Positions 24,555 to 35,939 of a DNA stretch of 64,000 bases are shown in pieces; position 1 is the stretch's first letter; every line of letters starts with the position of its first letter. A model generated the notes under the pieces. It made no database searches, was not told where the DNA came from, and was given only the letters and a program-made list of their open reading frames with translations. Origin of the DNA: Thysanoteuthis rhombus (taxonomy: Eukaryota; Mollusca; Cephalopoda; Oegopsida; Thysanoteuthidae); assembly GCA_963457665.1 (NCBI GenBank), contig OY735215.1, positions 42,446,325 through 42,510,324 of the forward strand, in the 5' to 3' direction. A program made the position numbers and the translations under genes.

Positions 24555-26416
24555 ATGTAATGTTAATCTATATTTTTGTTGTCATATCGGATGGCACGGG
24601 TGAAGTAGCTATTGTTATAATCTGTCATGCAGAACATACCAATATTTCGTCTCTTGTTCATTGCCTTTCTGCAAAAGATTTTTGGCCATTGTCATTTATC
24701 AACAGGCTTTTAAAATAGATTGACAGAACACAAGAAAAAAAAACATGCCATTTCGAAAAGCATATGATTTAACAACGTTCCGTTAACACTCCCTATTTGA
24801 GAGATCATATCATCTCACCTCATCAATCTATTCAAAGCAGCCTCTCTGCAGAACTGAAAACTGTATCATCCAGCATACCTTCCATATATTTCATCCAAGT
24901 GTCGAAAATTTTACCTCTATCGTTGTCGTCATTTGCTTCCAACTTCAAAGTGAGTTGTGTGCAATGTATATAAAGATTTATTTTCGCATCCCACATGCCG
25001 ATGGTTTGTCTCACGAGGACGATGCCTTAACCAGTCCGACCATGATTGGATGATATTTAGACAATGTCTGAATTGCCAATCATATAACCACTTGATGTCG
25101 TCTGATTGTTCATGCCATTTTATTTGTTCAAGTCTTCGTAGATCTCGTGATAGCAATAATTTAAGTCGAAAGAATTCTGAAATGACGTGATTTCATTATT
25201 AATTTTTGACTAGCTTTCTTCATCGTGGAATCACTTTTTATCATTAACTTCCATATCACGTACTCCTCACCATCAAAGTAAGATAAGGTCGAAATAAAGA
25301 GGTATTGTCTGTTGACGGTTGAATTTGCAGCCTAAAACGCAGGAGCTCGTCATAACAACGGGCTTTGAGAGCGTTCAAGTTTTATTAGACACAAATTCAT
25401 AATCATTTAGCTATCTCTTTCCTTCAAAATTTTACATCATATTGTCTGTTAATCAGTGAACTATAGAACTTGTTGTACCTATCCGGTGCTCTGTGTAACG
25501 CCCATCACCCACACGTTTTGAATTGGCTGCGATTAGTTCATGCATCTGCCACAAGACTTCATCAAATAGGATGAAAAGATTTCGAATTAAAATCGATAAC
25601 AATGAAAAAGCCTGGTCATAAATTGTGAACAAATGAAATTACTGAAAATATGATCGAGTAGTAAATCGTGGATTGCAATTTAAACCGAACCTTTAAACAG
25701 TTAACTTCGAAAGGAAAAAAGAAACAGAAGCTAAGTCACCTATCTGCCATCAATACGGCTCGAAACCTAATTACACTGCACTTGGGCTTTTTAAGGATAC
25801 CGTCCTGTTAATCTTTTATATTTGGGGTCGGTCAGGTTATTTCCAGTATTTCATATTTTCCGGCAATGTCCAGGTTCCTAAGTACAGCTGTAGTAATAAT
25901 TTGATTTGCTTGGATTAATGTCAAAGAAATCTGTCATTTTCTTCTTTCTTTCTTTAAGAAACATTTGGCACTCAGTTCCCAGATGTATCAATAGACTTCC
26001 AAAGCAGCACAAAGGAACAATTACGATGTCTTAATCGGCGGATTGAAACGCTCCTGAACAAAGGGAATGACTTATTGCATAAAATAACAAAGACAAATGG
26101 GATTTGGTTAAAGTTTATTGAATGTTAAGAATGTTGTGGTCTTGTAAGTAAAGGATTATTCTCTTATGGCACCAGTGTTTCCAGAAATGAACAACGAATT
26201 TAGCCGATTGAACGAAATCGCCTTAAAGACTTTTGTTGTTATGGGATATGTTTGAGAATATGATCAGTAATAGATTATTGATTAAGTGCCAATATCATCT
26301 GGACAACAAAGTCGTGTTTCTTGGAATTCTGTGAGATTAAAGTTACTTATGCTTATTTCCACTTCTGATTCAATTGGATGTATAACATATGACCCATACA
26401 CACGTGAACTCCTTGA
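24555..26416. other. Spacer with a possible minus-strand SINE remnant
   Basis: Overlapping frames at 24832-25190 on both strands have no known domain. The tRNA-like segment at 24985-25045 may explain their local composition. The remainder is AT-rich unique-looking DNA. Confidence 0.45.
24985..25045 (-). mobile_element. Possible tRNA-derived SINE remnant, minus strand
   Basis: The minus strand reads GGACTGGTTAAGGCATCGTC then CTCGTGAGAC, like the D loop and anticodon region of a tRNA-like SINE head. The expected B box 40-50 bases further on is poor. Confidence 0.4.

Positions 26417-26490
<74 letters not shown>
26417..26490. repeat. (TA)n microsatellite
   Basis: About 37 uninterrupted TA units. 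Confidence 0.98.
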
Positions 26491-26493
<3 letters not shown>

Positions 26494-26698
26494 GCTTCAA
26501 GCACTAAATATATTCAAAGGACATTTTTCAAAAGTTTTTAATACAGTCAATTATTTCAAAATATCCGATCATATAATGTATGTAGGATTTTCAGTGAGTT
26601 TTATGTTTTACTAAGAATTACATGTTTTGATATTTGTGTTAATTTTTCTTGTTAGAATCATTGGTTGTTTACTGTGTAACTATTTAGCAGATTTAAAC

Positions 26699-26764
26699 AT
26701 ACACACACACGCACATACACACACATACACGCACAAATATATAAATATGTGTATGTGTGTCCAT

Positions 26765-26795
<31 letters not shown>
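26699..26795. repeat. (CA)n ... (TG)n self-complementary microsatellite
   Basis: An interrupted (CA)n arm, a short AT-rich centre (AAATATATAAATATG), and a (TG)n arm. The arms are reverse complements. Confidence 0.95.
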
Positions 26796-28363
26796 CCACA
26801 AGATGACAATAAGAAAAAATAGTTGTATTTAAATCAAATTTATCTACTCATCATGTTTTGCCTGTCGGCTTTATCAAAACAGCAAATTTTAAATGAAACA
26901 GTATTGAAATGTTCGTTTATTCCAATTAACAACGTCTCTGCCTATTATAGCCCGTGAATGGCAGACGCCAAATATTTTGAAATTGCAAATAAGCCGCAAG
27001 TCAAAATAGCAGCCATATACTTAATTTCAATACATTCTCTTATTGTCAACTTGATATATCATTGTTAGATACAGGAAACCTCAGTTTAAGTGTGTACGCT
27101 TTCTTTTAACTTCTGTATCAGTTAATGCTATTTTGAGTTGTGAAGATTGTAGAATTATTTAATAAATACGAGTAAATATTTAGAAATTATCGATGATTAC
27201 AGGATTACTAAGTCGAAACAAATCCAAAAGAAATAAAAGAAATATATTGTTGTTTGAAAAAGTTAACTGAAAAATTATCCCAAACCTAAGTATGAAAAAT
27301 CCAAACATATCTAGATGTACCAGAAAAATTATCTAGAAATTATCTAAAAATACACCACTTATTTAACCCTTGATTCACTGCAATCAATACCAAAATATAT
27401 GAAAATAACATAAAAATTTAAGAACCGTCAAATGAGATGGGATAGAGGATAGAAAAGTGACCGAACAGAAATCCCCCAGACAAAAAGTCATCAAACAAAA
27501 TTTGCCCAGACAAAATGATCCCAACCCTTCAATGTGCTAAGTGGGACAAAAAGTCCTGGGCGAGAGTAAAATATGAAAAAACATTAAGTAACTTGTGACA
27601 GTATAAATGATTTTCAACGGAGTTTTTAATTCTTCTTTTTCTGGTTTGTTTCAGTAATTCTTCCATCAGTTCTCGTAGGAGATAGAATTTAAAACTGTTT
27701 GGATCATTTGTTGACACAATTTGAATACCTGAAAATAGATTTAAGTTTTGAAAATGTGTGAGTAAAATATTAGGCTTAATAAAAGCAAAATGTGGTTGAT
27801 TTTCGGATTTTTGGAATGAACGCAAAATAAGCGTTAGCGATATACTGTTAGATTATGCAACCTATCAAAAATCATCTGCTGTCATCGATTACTGAAAGTT
27901 TTGCCATATTCTAGTATAACCAAGGTCATTTTGTCCTGCTTGGTATTTCTGATCGAAGATTGTTAAGAGACAAGGTTTACTCATTTCAATTCATCTGAGT
28001 TGGACAAGAGATGACGTGGTGAAATTTTGACACGGGAATTTTGTTCAGGTGCCTTTTTCAAAATATGAAAGGTGTTTTTTTTCTTTAATTTGGAATGATT
28101 GCGATCTCCATTTGATCAGGATATTCCCCATTTTTGAAAGGTATCAAGTTTCGAATTTATATTACAATACGAGTATTCAGAGGAAAAATAAGATAATTCG
28201 TGTAGGCTGAACATCCATAAAATGGTGAAATTCGAGAGTTCCGTTAAGCCATGTTATGTTTACATTGTAAATAGAACCTTGTAAATAGAACATTTCCATT
28301 TCAAGAAGTTACATCTTTCCGAAGGGTTTTAGGGTGTAATTGTTTGAAAGTACCCCAAATTCT
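26796..28363. other. Spacer, nothing recognised
   Basis: AT-rich unique-looking DNA. A TTAACCCTT word lies at 27364. The minus-strand frame 27529-27825 (98 codons) has no recognised motif. Confidence 0.5.
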
Positions 28364-28500
28364 TTGTGTGTGCGTGTATGGATGTGTACGTGTGTTTGTC
28401 TGTGTGTGTGTGTTTGTTTCTCTGTGTGTGTATGTCTGTGTGTGCGAGTATATCTGTTTCTGTCACCGTGTGTAAGCGTGCATACGTGTGCACATTTGTT
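28364..28500. repeat. Interrupted GT-rich tract
   Basis: TGTG runs broken by C, TTT and CTG. The frames crossing it on both strands are low-complexity Cys/Val or Thr/His artefacts. Confidence 0.85.
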
Positions 28501-28658
28501 TTTGTTTGTGCAATCGCCTTGAAAATAAAAATCTGTCCCTCCATCAGTTTCACACATCTCTCGAAATAATCCCTGCTGAATATAAAGAATCTAAATTACT
28601 ACCATTTTTTTTCATTTGAATGAGATATTGTATGGCTTAAGATCGTATTAACCCTTCC

Positions 28659-28918
<260 letters not shown>

Positions 28919-28949
28919 TAATTTCATCATCTGCGTTGCAGCAGCCAGC

Positions 28950-29140
28950 TGATGTGTTTCTATGCAGTGGGCATATCTCAAATAATCGGATATTAAAGAT
29001 ATATTTCGGTTGATAGAATTTGCTCTTGGGATTTTTTTTTTTCATTTTTGTTTCCGTTATTTTTTATCTTTTTATTTCTTGTTCTTACCGATATGATAAA
29101 TATATTCCACAAATATACTCAGACACACATGCACACGCAC
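28950..29140 (+). repeat. Local direct duplication, left copy
   Basis: GATGTGTTTCTATGCAGTGG and ATTAAAGATATATTTC..TAGAATTTGC recur at 29314 as GATATGTTTCTATGCAGTGA and ATTAAAGACATATTTC..TAGAATTTGC, in the same orientation about 364 bases apart. Similarity continues weakly through the T-rich part and into a CACA tract. Confidence 0.8.
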
Positions 29141-29248
29141 ACGCATACACAAATACACATGCATACGCACACGCACACACACACACAAACACACATACAC
29201 ACGCACGCATGTACGCACACAAATGCATGCACACACACACATATATAT
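29121..29248. repeat. Interrupted (CA)n microsatellite
   Basis: ACAC runs interrupted by GC, TG and AA. Confidence 0.92.
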
Positions 29249-29313
29249 TTAATAGAATTAATTAATCATATATCTATATGATTAATTTTATTACATGGAT
29301 TACTACGGTTGGC

Positions 29314-29500
29314 CGATATGTTTCTATGCAGTGAGCATTTTCCAGTTAATCGTATATTAAAGACATATTTCAGTTTATAGAATTTGCACATGTCCCTGTT
29401 CAGATTTTCATTTACTTATTTTATTTTCCATTCAATTCTATGTTTAATTGTTTGCTCTTTGGGCACTACATATTCCCAATAAATGCGTTTAAACACACAT
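29314..29500 (+). repeat. Local direct duplication, right copy
   Basis: Right partner of 28950-29140 in the same orientation. Its CA-rich end is short (AAACACACATAC). Confidence 0.8.
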
Positions 29501-29699
29501 ACTTACATGTATGTATTTATATAGAGAGACTGCGTATTGTTTGGCCTCTTTATCTTTTCATACGTCGCCAGATATAGCGAGCGCTCAGAACAGGGTGATA
29601 TTTTCTATTCATATAATAAAGATTGAAATCCCCGACCGTGATGAAATATTCGTTTTTATTAAAATTCATTAATTCCTTCCTGGCATAACCCATGAATGA

Positions 29700-29700
<1 letters not shown>

Positions 29701-29793
<93 letters not shown>

Positions 29794-29855
29794 GCAGACA
29801 GACAGACAGACAGACAGACGGACAGACAGACGGACAGACAGACGGACAGAGAGAG
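29701..29855. repeat. (GA)n(GACA)n compound microsatellite
   Basis: (GA)n from 29701 to about 29770, then GACA repeats with GACG and GGCA variants. Confidence 0.97.
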
Positions 29856-29859
29856 ATGG

Positions 29860-31960
29860 TCAAATATAGAGAAAAAAAGACGAATGATCCACGTATTAAA
29901 AGATTGTATGAAAGAAAGATCAGGAGGGAAGAAGGAAGGGAGAGAATGAGAAGCAAATGATTGAATGAAATAATTAATGAAAAAAAGAGGAGAGACTAGG
30001 TATCATTGATAGAAAGGGAAACGAAAAATAAGATTTAACAATAGGAAGAAAAAAAAAGAAATGGTAAACATTAAGGAAGGAGGTACAAACTAAAAAGAAG
30101 GATTATTATCATTGAAAAAGAAAGACAACTGAGGAGAAAGAAATTCTATTTTTAAGCTTAGAAAAATGAAAGAATTGAAGAGGGTAAAGAAGATATGAAG
30201 AAAAACTCGCCATCATAGTTAATAATTGGACAACTGTAGCGTTTACAAGGGGTCTAGTGGAGTACTGATGTGAATGCGAGTCTGTAGACCGAACGCTATT
30301 GTCAGGATTGCAAACACGCAAAAGCACTGACACATACATATATGAAAAAGGATAGGACCTGTTGCCACTTTTGGTGGCTACAGTTATTCACCTGGAAAAT
30401 GAACTGAAAAATATCAGATAAAATAAACTTACAAAAAAAGTTATATGGTAGATTTTTTTTGTCTTAACCTTTAAATATCAGATCAGATTAATAATAACAA
30501 GATTATGTTCTAGTCCAAGTATTACAATCAGGAGAGAATCAGCATTTCTGTTTAGCCTTGAATACATACGAAACAATCGATTGGCTCATCTTGTTACCTG
30601 AAAAAAATTCCACTCAGGCTGCTTGTTTCTATTAGGTAATCTATGATTACCAATCTAAGGTCACGTATTGTTTATCCCTGTAGACTCTTAAGGGAACGTC
30701 GGAACCATGGTCAGTTTGGTTTGTTTACAACTCAATAACTATATTCGTGCTAGTTTGATTACCAAAAAAGTGCTGAATTTAAAAACAAAGCGCCAGAATA
30801 CACAAAAATCACCTACAAAAACACAAAAGAGATAATAAAAAGACCAAAATATGATTGCAAAGGGGCCAAACTGCTTAAGCCCGCCTACACTAGTTTAACT
30901 CTTCTTTGCGCTACCAAATCAAGAAAAGCGCTGAATTTAGCGAGAAAAGCACTTAATTATCAATCCTTTGGAAAATTGCAGGGGTTAAGCTGCTGTGGTT
31001 CCAGTGACGAGTCAGTTTCTACGGGATGGACTTGCCAACTTCAAGATGCCTAAACGGCTCTAACTTACCCATTCCGAGGAGTAGGTAGTGAATTCAGGCT
31101 TTTCCGAAAGGCATTAGTGTTTAATGAATATAAGTTCGTACTCAGTTCACTAATTCTGTTTTTAGTACCTCAAACCTCTTCTCTGTGAACCTGCAATCAA
31201 GCTACTTTGAGGATCGGAGATTCTGAAATGAGTCCTACATTCGTCTAACTATCAATAGAAACCCTCAAGCAAAACTGTCAAGATGTGTTCCTTCAGTTTT
31301 TTTTTCAATTGGTCAAGCTGGCTGGCTATGTATGTACGCATGTATGTACTATGCTTACAAGGTTCAAGGTCAAGAAAAAAATTCTTTGCCCCCTTCCCAT
31401 CCCGAAAAAAGATTTTTAGTGACAGGTTAAATATACATGGAAAGTTTATGCTAAATTGACCCCTTTGTTCGTACACTTTTTGGGGTCACTGCCCAAAGCA
31501 GAGGGCAAAAAAATAATTTCATTGATCAGTTTTTTTATATTTCTTAATTGATCACCCCAACAATACATGCTGCCAAAAGACGTTGGCCACGACACTGTTT
31601 CTACGACATAACTAAACAGACGTGTCTTCGTCTCTGCTGCTTTTACTGTTATTCTATTCCCTTTATTCCAGTATATTCCTCAGACTACCGTCTTCACTTT
31701 TGTTGTTTTTAATCCAATTGTTTTATACTTGTGTGAACAGACCATCAGTCGAGACTATATCCTAAGAAAGCTATGTTTCTTCTGTCTATAAAACCACTTA
31801 TTCAATAATTTTGTCGTATGCCTGCCTTCTGAGTTCTTTCATTTTATATATATATACATATGAAGTTTGTAAAGAACAAGTTTATGAAAAGTACGTCGAT
31901 AAAAAATATTCTTTCAAAGAACTTCCATTTTATATTTTGTTTCCATATTAAATCTATAAC
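29860..31960 (+). repeat. Diverged segmental duplication, copy A
   Basis: Three blocks in this stretch (about 30115-30190, 30500-30660 and 31630-31945) match 33720-33805, 33945-34130 and 34195-34550 in the same order and orientation at roughly 60-70% similarity by eye. Both copies begin with a GA-rich block. Copy A carries about 0.9 kb extra (30.7-31.6 kb), part of which is an R1 repeat copy. No gene was found in either copy. Confidence 0.65.
31255..31575 (+). mobile_element. Unclassified interspersed repeat R1, copy 3
   Basis: Contains AAACTGTCAAGATGTGTTCC, TTCAGTTTTTTT, GGCTGGCTATGTATGTACGC, GGTTCAAGGTCAAGAAAAAA, TGCTAAATTGACCCCTTTG, GGGGTCACTGCCCAAAGCAG and TTAATTGATCACCCCAACAA. These words recur in order at 4540-4960 and, reversed, at 1485-1805. 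It sits in the part of the segmental duplication that is absent from copy B, which fits an insertion after duplication. Confidence 0.7.
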
Positions 31961-32054
31961 AACCTCAACAGATTCTAATTATTTGTAAAAAAAATATCTT
32001 CAGTCATCGTAGTCGTCGTCATAAGCTTCGATCATTAATCTACCATGCAGTCCA

Positions 32055-32130
32055 ATCGAAGAAGTTGCACCCTACAGGATTCGATCCTGCATTCTATATG
32101 CTGATGGCTTATATCACATGAACAATGCCT
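32055..32130 (-). mobile_element. Possible tRNA-derived SINE remnant, minus strand
   Basis: The plus strand has CAGGATTCGATCCTG, the complement of a B box (GGATCGAATCC), within a tRNA-like CTATATGCTGATGGCTTATA context that could be the anticodon arm. The A box is not clear. Confidence 0.4.
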
Positions 32131-32339
32131 AAACTATTTGGACAGATAGTTTTGAAACTTTGAAAACTCAAGAGCACCACCTAAAAAGAGAATTTTCTGG
32201 CTGACCCCTATTTTTGGCATTTAGTTTTTAAACTAATTAAATAACTACGATGAAAGGCAGCTTTCAACCTTCAAAATTCATCTTTTTTTAGAAAGTTGAT
32301 TACATCCATTCGTATTTTGATATATGGTACAGATCTTTG

Positions 32340-32448
32340 TACATAAGCCATGTTTTTGTCAGGGTCAGGGGAAACACTGTTGCGGATCCCTGAGCTTTAT
32401 TTGACGGGCCCTCAGTGGTTTGTTAGCCCAAGTTTTCAATACCACTGA
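32340..32448 (-). mobile_element. Possible hAT-type transposon end, minus strand
   Basis: Read on minus from 32448, the sequence starts CAGTGGTATTGAAAACTTGG and continues with AACCACTGAGGGCCCG. It resembles the CAGTGGTTCTCAACCTGGG-like ends of hAT (Charlie-like) elements. The opposite end and target-site duplication were not found. Confidence 0.35.
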
Positions 32449-32469
32449 TTTAGATCATGTATGCTCAAT

Positions 32470-32547
32470 GGTCATCGTAGTTAAGCAACGTCAGATCTGG
32501 TCTGTGCATAGATGGATGACTGAATATGAATACCAGCTATCGTAAGC
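32470..32547 (+). mobile_element. 5S rRNA-derived SINE remnant (or 5S pseudogene)
   Basis: Follows eukaryotic 5S rRNA from its internal promoter to near its 3' end: TCGTAGTTAAGCAACGTCAG (5S box A region), CTGGTC, ATAGATGGATGACTG (intermediate element and box C region), GAATACCAGCTATCGTAAGC (3' part). The first third of 5S rRNA is missing or decayed, and substitutions are spread throughout, so it is not an active 5S gene. The flanks lack tandem 5S units. A second 5S-like piece on minus at 62536-62600 shares AGTTAAGCAACGTC exactly. Confidence 0.75.
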
Positions 32548-32644
32548 AAAACATGGTCAAATGAGTCACGTCATTTCGAGCGCTTCTTGTTTCCTAGTCT
32601 ATTTCACATAACAAAAGCCAATATATGAAAATCCTGTGATGTTG

Positions 32645-32700
32645 GAAGCCTGGAAACGAACCGCTGATGCTGTCGGTGGCGTAAAGGAATTAGCTATGAC
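32645..32700 (-). mobile_element. Possible tRNA-like SINE remnant, minus strand
   Basis: The minus strand reads TAGCTAATTCC (A-box-like), then 23 bases later GGTTCGTTTCCAGG (B-box-like). Spacing is shorter than in a tRNA. It lies about 100 bases after the 5S-like remnant, in the opposite orientation. Confidence 0.35.
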
Positions 32701-32947
32701 AATCCAAAAGAGATAAGTCTGAACGATTTGCAGGATGTAGAATAACTTCCCGTTCTAGCTATAATATCGTTTGTTAAGCTTGATAGATATCTACTGATAT
32801 GGCAAAACTTTGAGTGAGGCTTGACAAACGAATACATTAGTGTGTAAAAGTTCCTAACGTAAAACAGTTTTTGACAACGTATCCCACCTGTAATTTAAAA
32901 AAAAAAAGCGCGTTGGCAACCTTTGCACAAACCTGTTATAATTGATG

Positions 32948-33030
32948 AATGGTTACTGTGACTCAGTGATTAGCAAGCTCTTCCTTGGGTTAAATTTACT
33001 AGTGCGCTGGGTTCAATCCTTGATCTATCC
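32948..33030 (+). mobile_element. tRNA-derived SINE remnant
   Basis: A box TGACTCAGTGATTAGCA (32959-32975) and B box GGGTTCAATCCT (33009-33020) are 50 bases apart, start to start. Between them CAAGCTCTTCCTTGGGTTAA resembles an anticodon arm. No acceptor-stem pairing was found, so a SINE head is more likely than a tRNA gene. Confidence 0.6.
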
Positions 33031-33409
33031 AGAGAACATTTCAACAAGTGAACATTTCTGAACAAGATTTGTCCATTTTTTTTAGCCGTTGGAAATTGTC
33101 AGAACATTTGAAATAATCAAAACTTTGTCTTTTGCTCGAGCAAGGAAATTTAAATTTATGAAACTTTATCTCCTGTTCAACTCAAACGAATTGAAATAAG
33201 CGAACCTTGTCTCTTGACAATCTGAGATAAGAAATACTCGTTGATACTTCAAAAATATTTTGCTATTCATTCCCAGCAGAATGGAACAAGGATCAGAACA
33301 TCAATATATGTTGTTTTTCGACTAATACTACAATGATTAGGGAATATCAGTTCCTATCAAACATCTAAATCATGATTATAATTCTTTCTTGGACTAATTC
33401 GTGACTGCG

Positions 33410-34570
33410 CAAAGTAAGAAAAGATAACGGAAGCGGAAAGAAAAAGAGAAAGAAAGGAAGGAAAGAAGAAAGAAAGAAAGAAAGAAAAGGAGGAAATGCA
33501 AGATGTGTAACAGAAAAAGAAAAATAGTTCGAGCAACGAAAGAGTGATTGTGTAAAGAAATGAAGGTAAGGAGGCAGGAAGAAAAGAAGGGAGTGAAATG
33601 AAAAAAAAAATGGTTGGATGGAATGAGTAATGAATCGAAGGAAAAATTCAGGAATTATTGAAAGAAAAAAAGAGATGTTAAGCCTTACAGACAAAGGAAA
33701 AAAGATAATACCTGTGAAAAAAAAGCAACGAAGAAAGAATTCCTATTCCTCAGTTTAAAACAAATTAAAGAATTAGAGAAGGTTGGAATCGAAAGAATGA
33801 GATATTAACAGATGAAAATGGAGGCTAGATAAATATGAGTGTCGGTAAAAAAGACAGAATAAAGTTTTAAAAAAGGGTATGTGATCGATGTTCCCATCTA
33901 AACTGACAAGTAACAGATATAATAATTGATTATTAATAACGAGATAGTATTCTTGTCCACGTATTTAAATCTAGACAAAATCGGCTCTTTTTTAGTATTC
34001 AATAGAGGCAAAATGATCGATTGCTTCACCTTGTTACCTTCAAAATGTTTTTACTAAACTGACGTCGCTTGTTTCCTGTAGGTGATCTATTATTACCGGT
34101 TTTCTAAGTACATACAAGCAACCAATTCTTCTCTGAGGGTCACGAATACAATGTTTTTGGTTTATTCCATACATTTGTCAGACTTACCTCCATCTTTGTT
34201 GTTCTTTGCCAAAAGCTTTTGTTGATTTATTCGTTGTATTCTTTGTATTTCCTGTTGCTTTGGGATAAATATTCCCATTATTCCATTATATTTTCGGACT
34301 ATTGTCTTCGCCCTGTTGTTTTTAGCCAAAACATTTGTACATGCGTGCTAAAGGCATCTATCAAGACTTTATTACTGTTTTCCTCTGTACTAAACCAGTT
34401 ATCCAATAATTCTATAATAGGTATGTCTTTTTACTGCTTATATTTTCGTTGTATGTAAAGTTCACGAGAAACAAGTTTATGAAAGTTGACATTATCAATA
34501 TTTGAAAGAGAACTGACTCCCATTTTAGATTTAATACACGGTTCAAGAGTGTCTTAGAAACTAAATACAC
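33410..34570 (+). repeat. Diverged segmental duplication, copy B
   Basis: Partner of 29860-31960. Key matching words include GAAAGAATTCCTATTCCTCA versus GAAAGAAATTCTATTTTTAA, ATCGATTG.(C/T)TCA.CTTGTTACCT in both, TATTC(C)AATAATT(T/C)T in both, and AACAAGTTTATGAAA in both. The first 440 bases are purine-rich. The minus-strand frame 33365-33694 is a Phe/Ser artefact of that tract. Confidence 0.65.
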
Positions 34571-35807
34571 TGTATGTAGAAAGAACATTCCTGTACATTG
34601 TGAAATAATGATACTTACTTTCACATTACATTTGTTACAAATACATTTTTGAACACACTATCGTTAGCTGTACTCATTATATTTGATACAAAGGTTCCTT
34701 TGGATTTATAAAGTAGTTCGAGCGTCTTTCTAATCTAAAAAAATGATTGTGGAAAGCTGCATTATATGTTTCTAATGAACTGTTCCATCAGTTCACTAAT
34801 CATTTCCTCGATGGAAGAATTAAGGTAAACTACCTAGAAAATAAAGATAATTAAGCTATTGTCGATTAGTGTATCTGCTGATACCGGATATCGAGTGCAG
34901 ACATATTGAATTTGTCGGTAAGTGGTAATGATTACGTGCAGTTCAATTTCAGGAGTGCGACCAGGTTGGGGTGGTACCACAGTTTGTTTATTTTTAAAAA
35001 AGTAATCAGCGAGGTCAGACGTACCGGTTGAGAAAGAAATTAACGGTGTTAGCGTTGTATAGTTTCAGTACAGAACCTCAAAAAGAAATTTTTTTTTTTG
35101 ACGACTTAAAATTCAATTCATTCTGCGAGTTTCCGGTCAAAATTTAACAACAATCACATTTAGAAGAATCAAGAGATTTCAATCTTCCTCCTGAAAGTCT
35201 TGTATATCTTTTTAGGGAATTTTAGTTCCTACTGAACCAACGAGACCAACATCTCATATCACTGTGAAGTTTATTCCATTAGTCCTGCCAGGGTTAAGGG
35301 TCAAGGTTAAAGTTGGTCTTCAGTGTGGAAGCAAAATGCCTTGTTCATCTTTTTTTCTCTTTTTCAGCTTCGGCACTTTAAAATTTAAAATGGATGTTAG
35401 CTTTTACTTTGGACTGGAGAAGAAAAACTAGATATTTGGAACGATTTATATGAGACTGTTTTCAGCGGTTTATCATAAGTTCCAATATATCACACAAACG
35501 ATGAAAAGAAGAACGGAAAGTATCCATTCCTAATGTACTTTTGTTAATTTTACGATCCCTTTTGGGAGATTATTTCGATAAGATCAGACAGTTGCACCTG
35601 TTTCAGAACATACATACTAAAATGATAAGTGAGGGAACCTGGATTACTGATTTACAAATATAAGGTTACGGAGATGTTAATATTATTTAAATATCTATCT
35701 CAGTCGTCCTTTGAAGAAGAATAAAGACAAAAAAACCCAATAAGCTTAACTGCTGTAAGACAAAACCCCACTGAGTTCATTTCTTACTGGTAAGATGGCA
35801 GTAAATC
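34571..35807. other. Spacer, nothing recognised
   Basis: AT-rich unique-looking sequence with no motif-bearing frame or long microsatellite. Confidence 0.5.
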
Positions 35808-35876
35808 ATATATATATGTGTGTGTGTGTGTGTGTGTCCGTGCATGGGTGCGTGTGTGCATGCATGGGTGGGTGTG
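35808..35876. repeat. (TA)n(TG)n microsatellite, interrupted
   Basis: A short TATATA run, then (TG)n with CATGGG interruptions. Confidence 0.92.
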
Positions 35877-35939
35877 CTTGGATGAAAATGATAATTGGAA
35901 GGTGAAGTAAAAAACTCGACAGATAGGTGTTACATTTTG

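Noticed and set aside
30590-30622. Second recursive splice-like site on minus (TTTTTTTCAG|GTAAC)
   Set aside because: The donor half is weak (GTAACA), the pyrimidine tract is short, and the duplicated copy near 34035 does not keep the motif.
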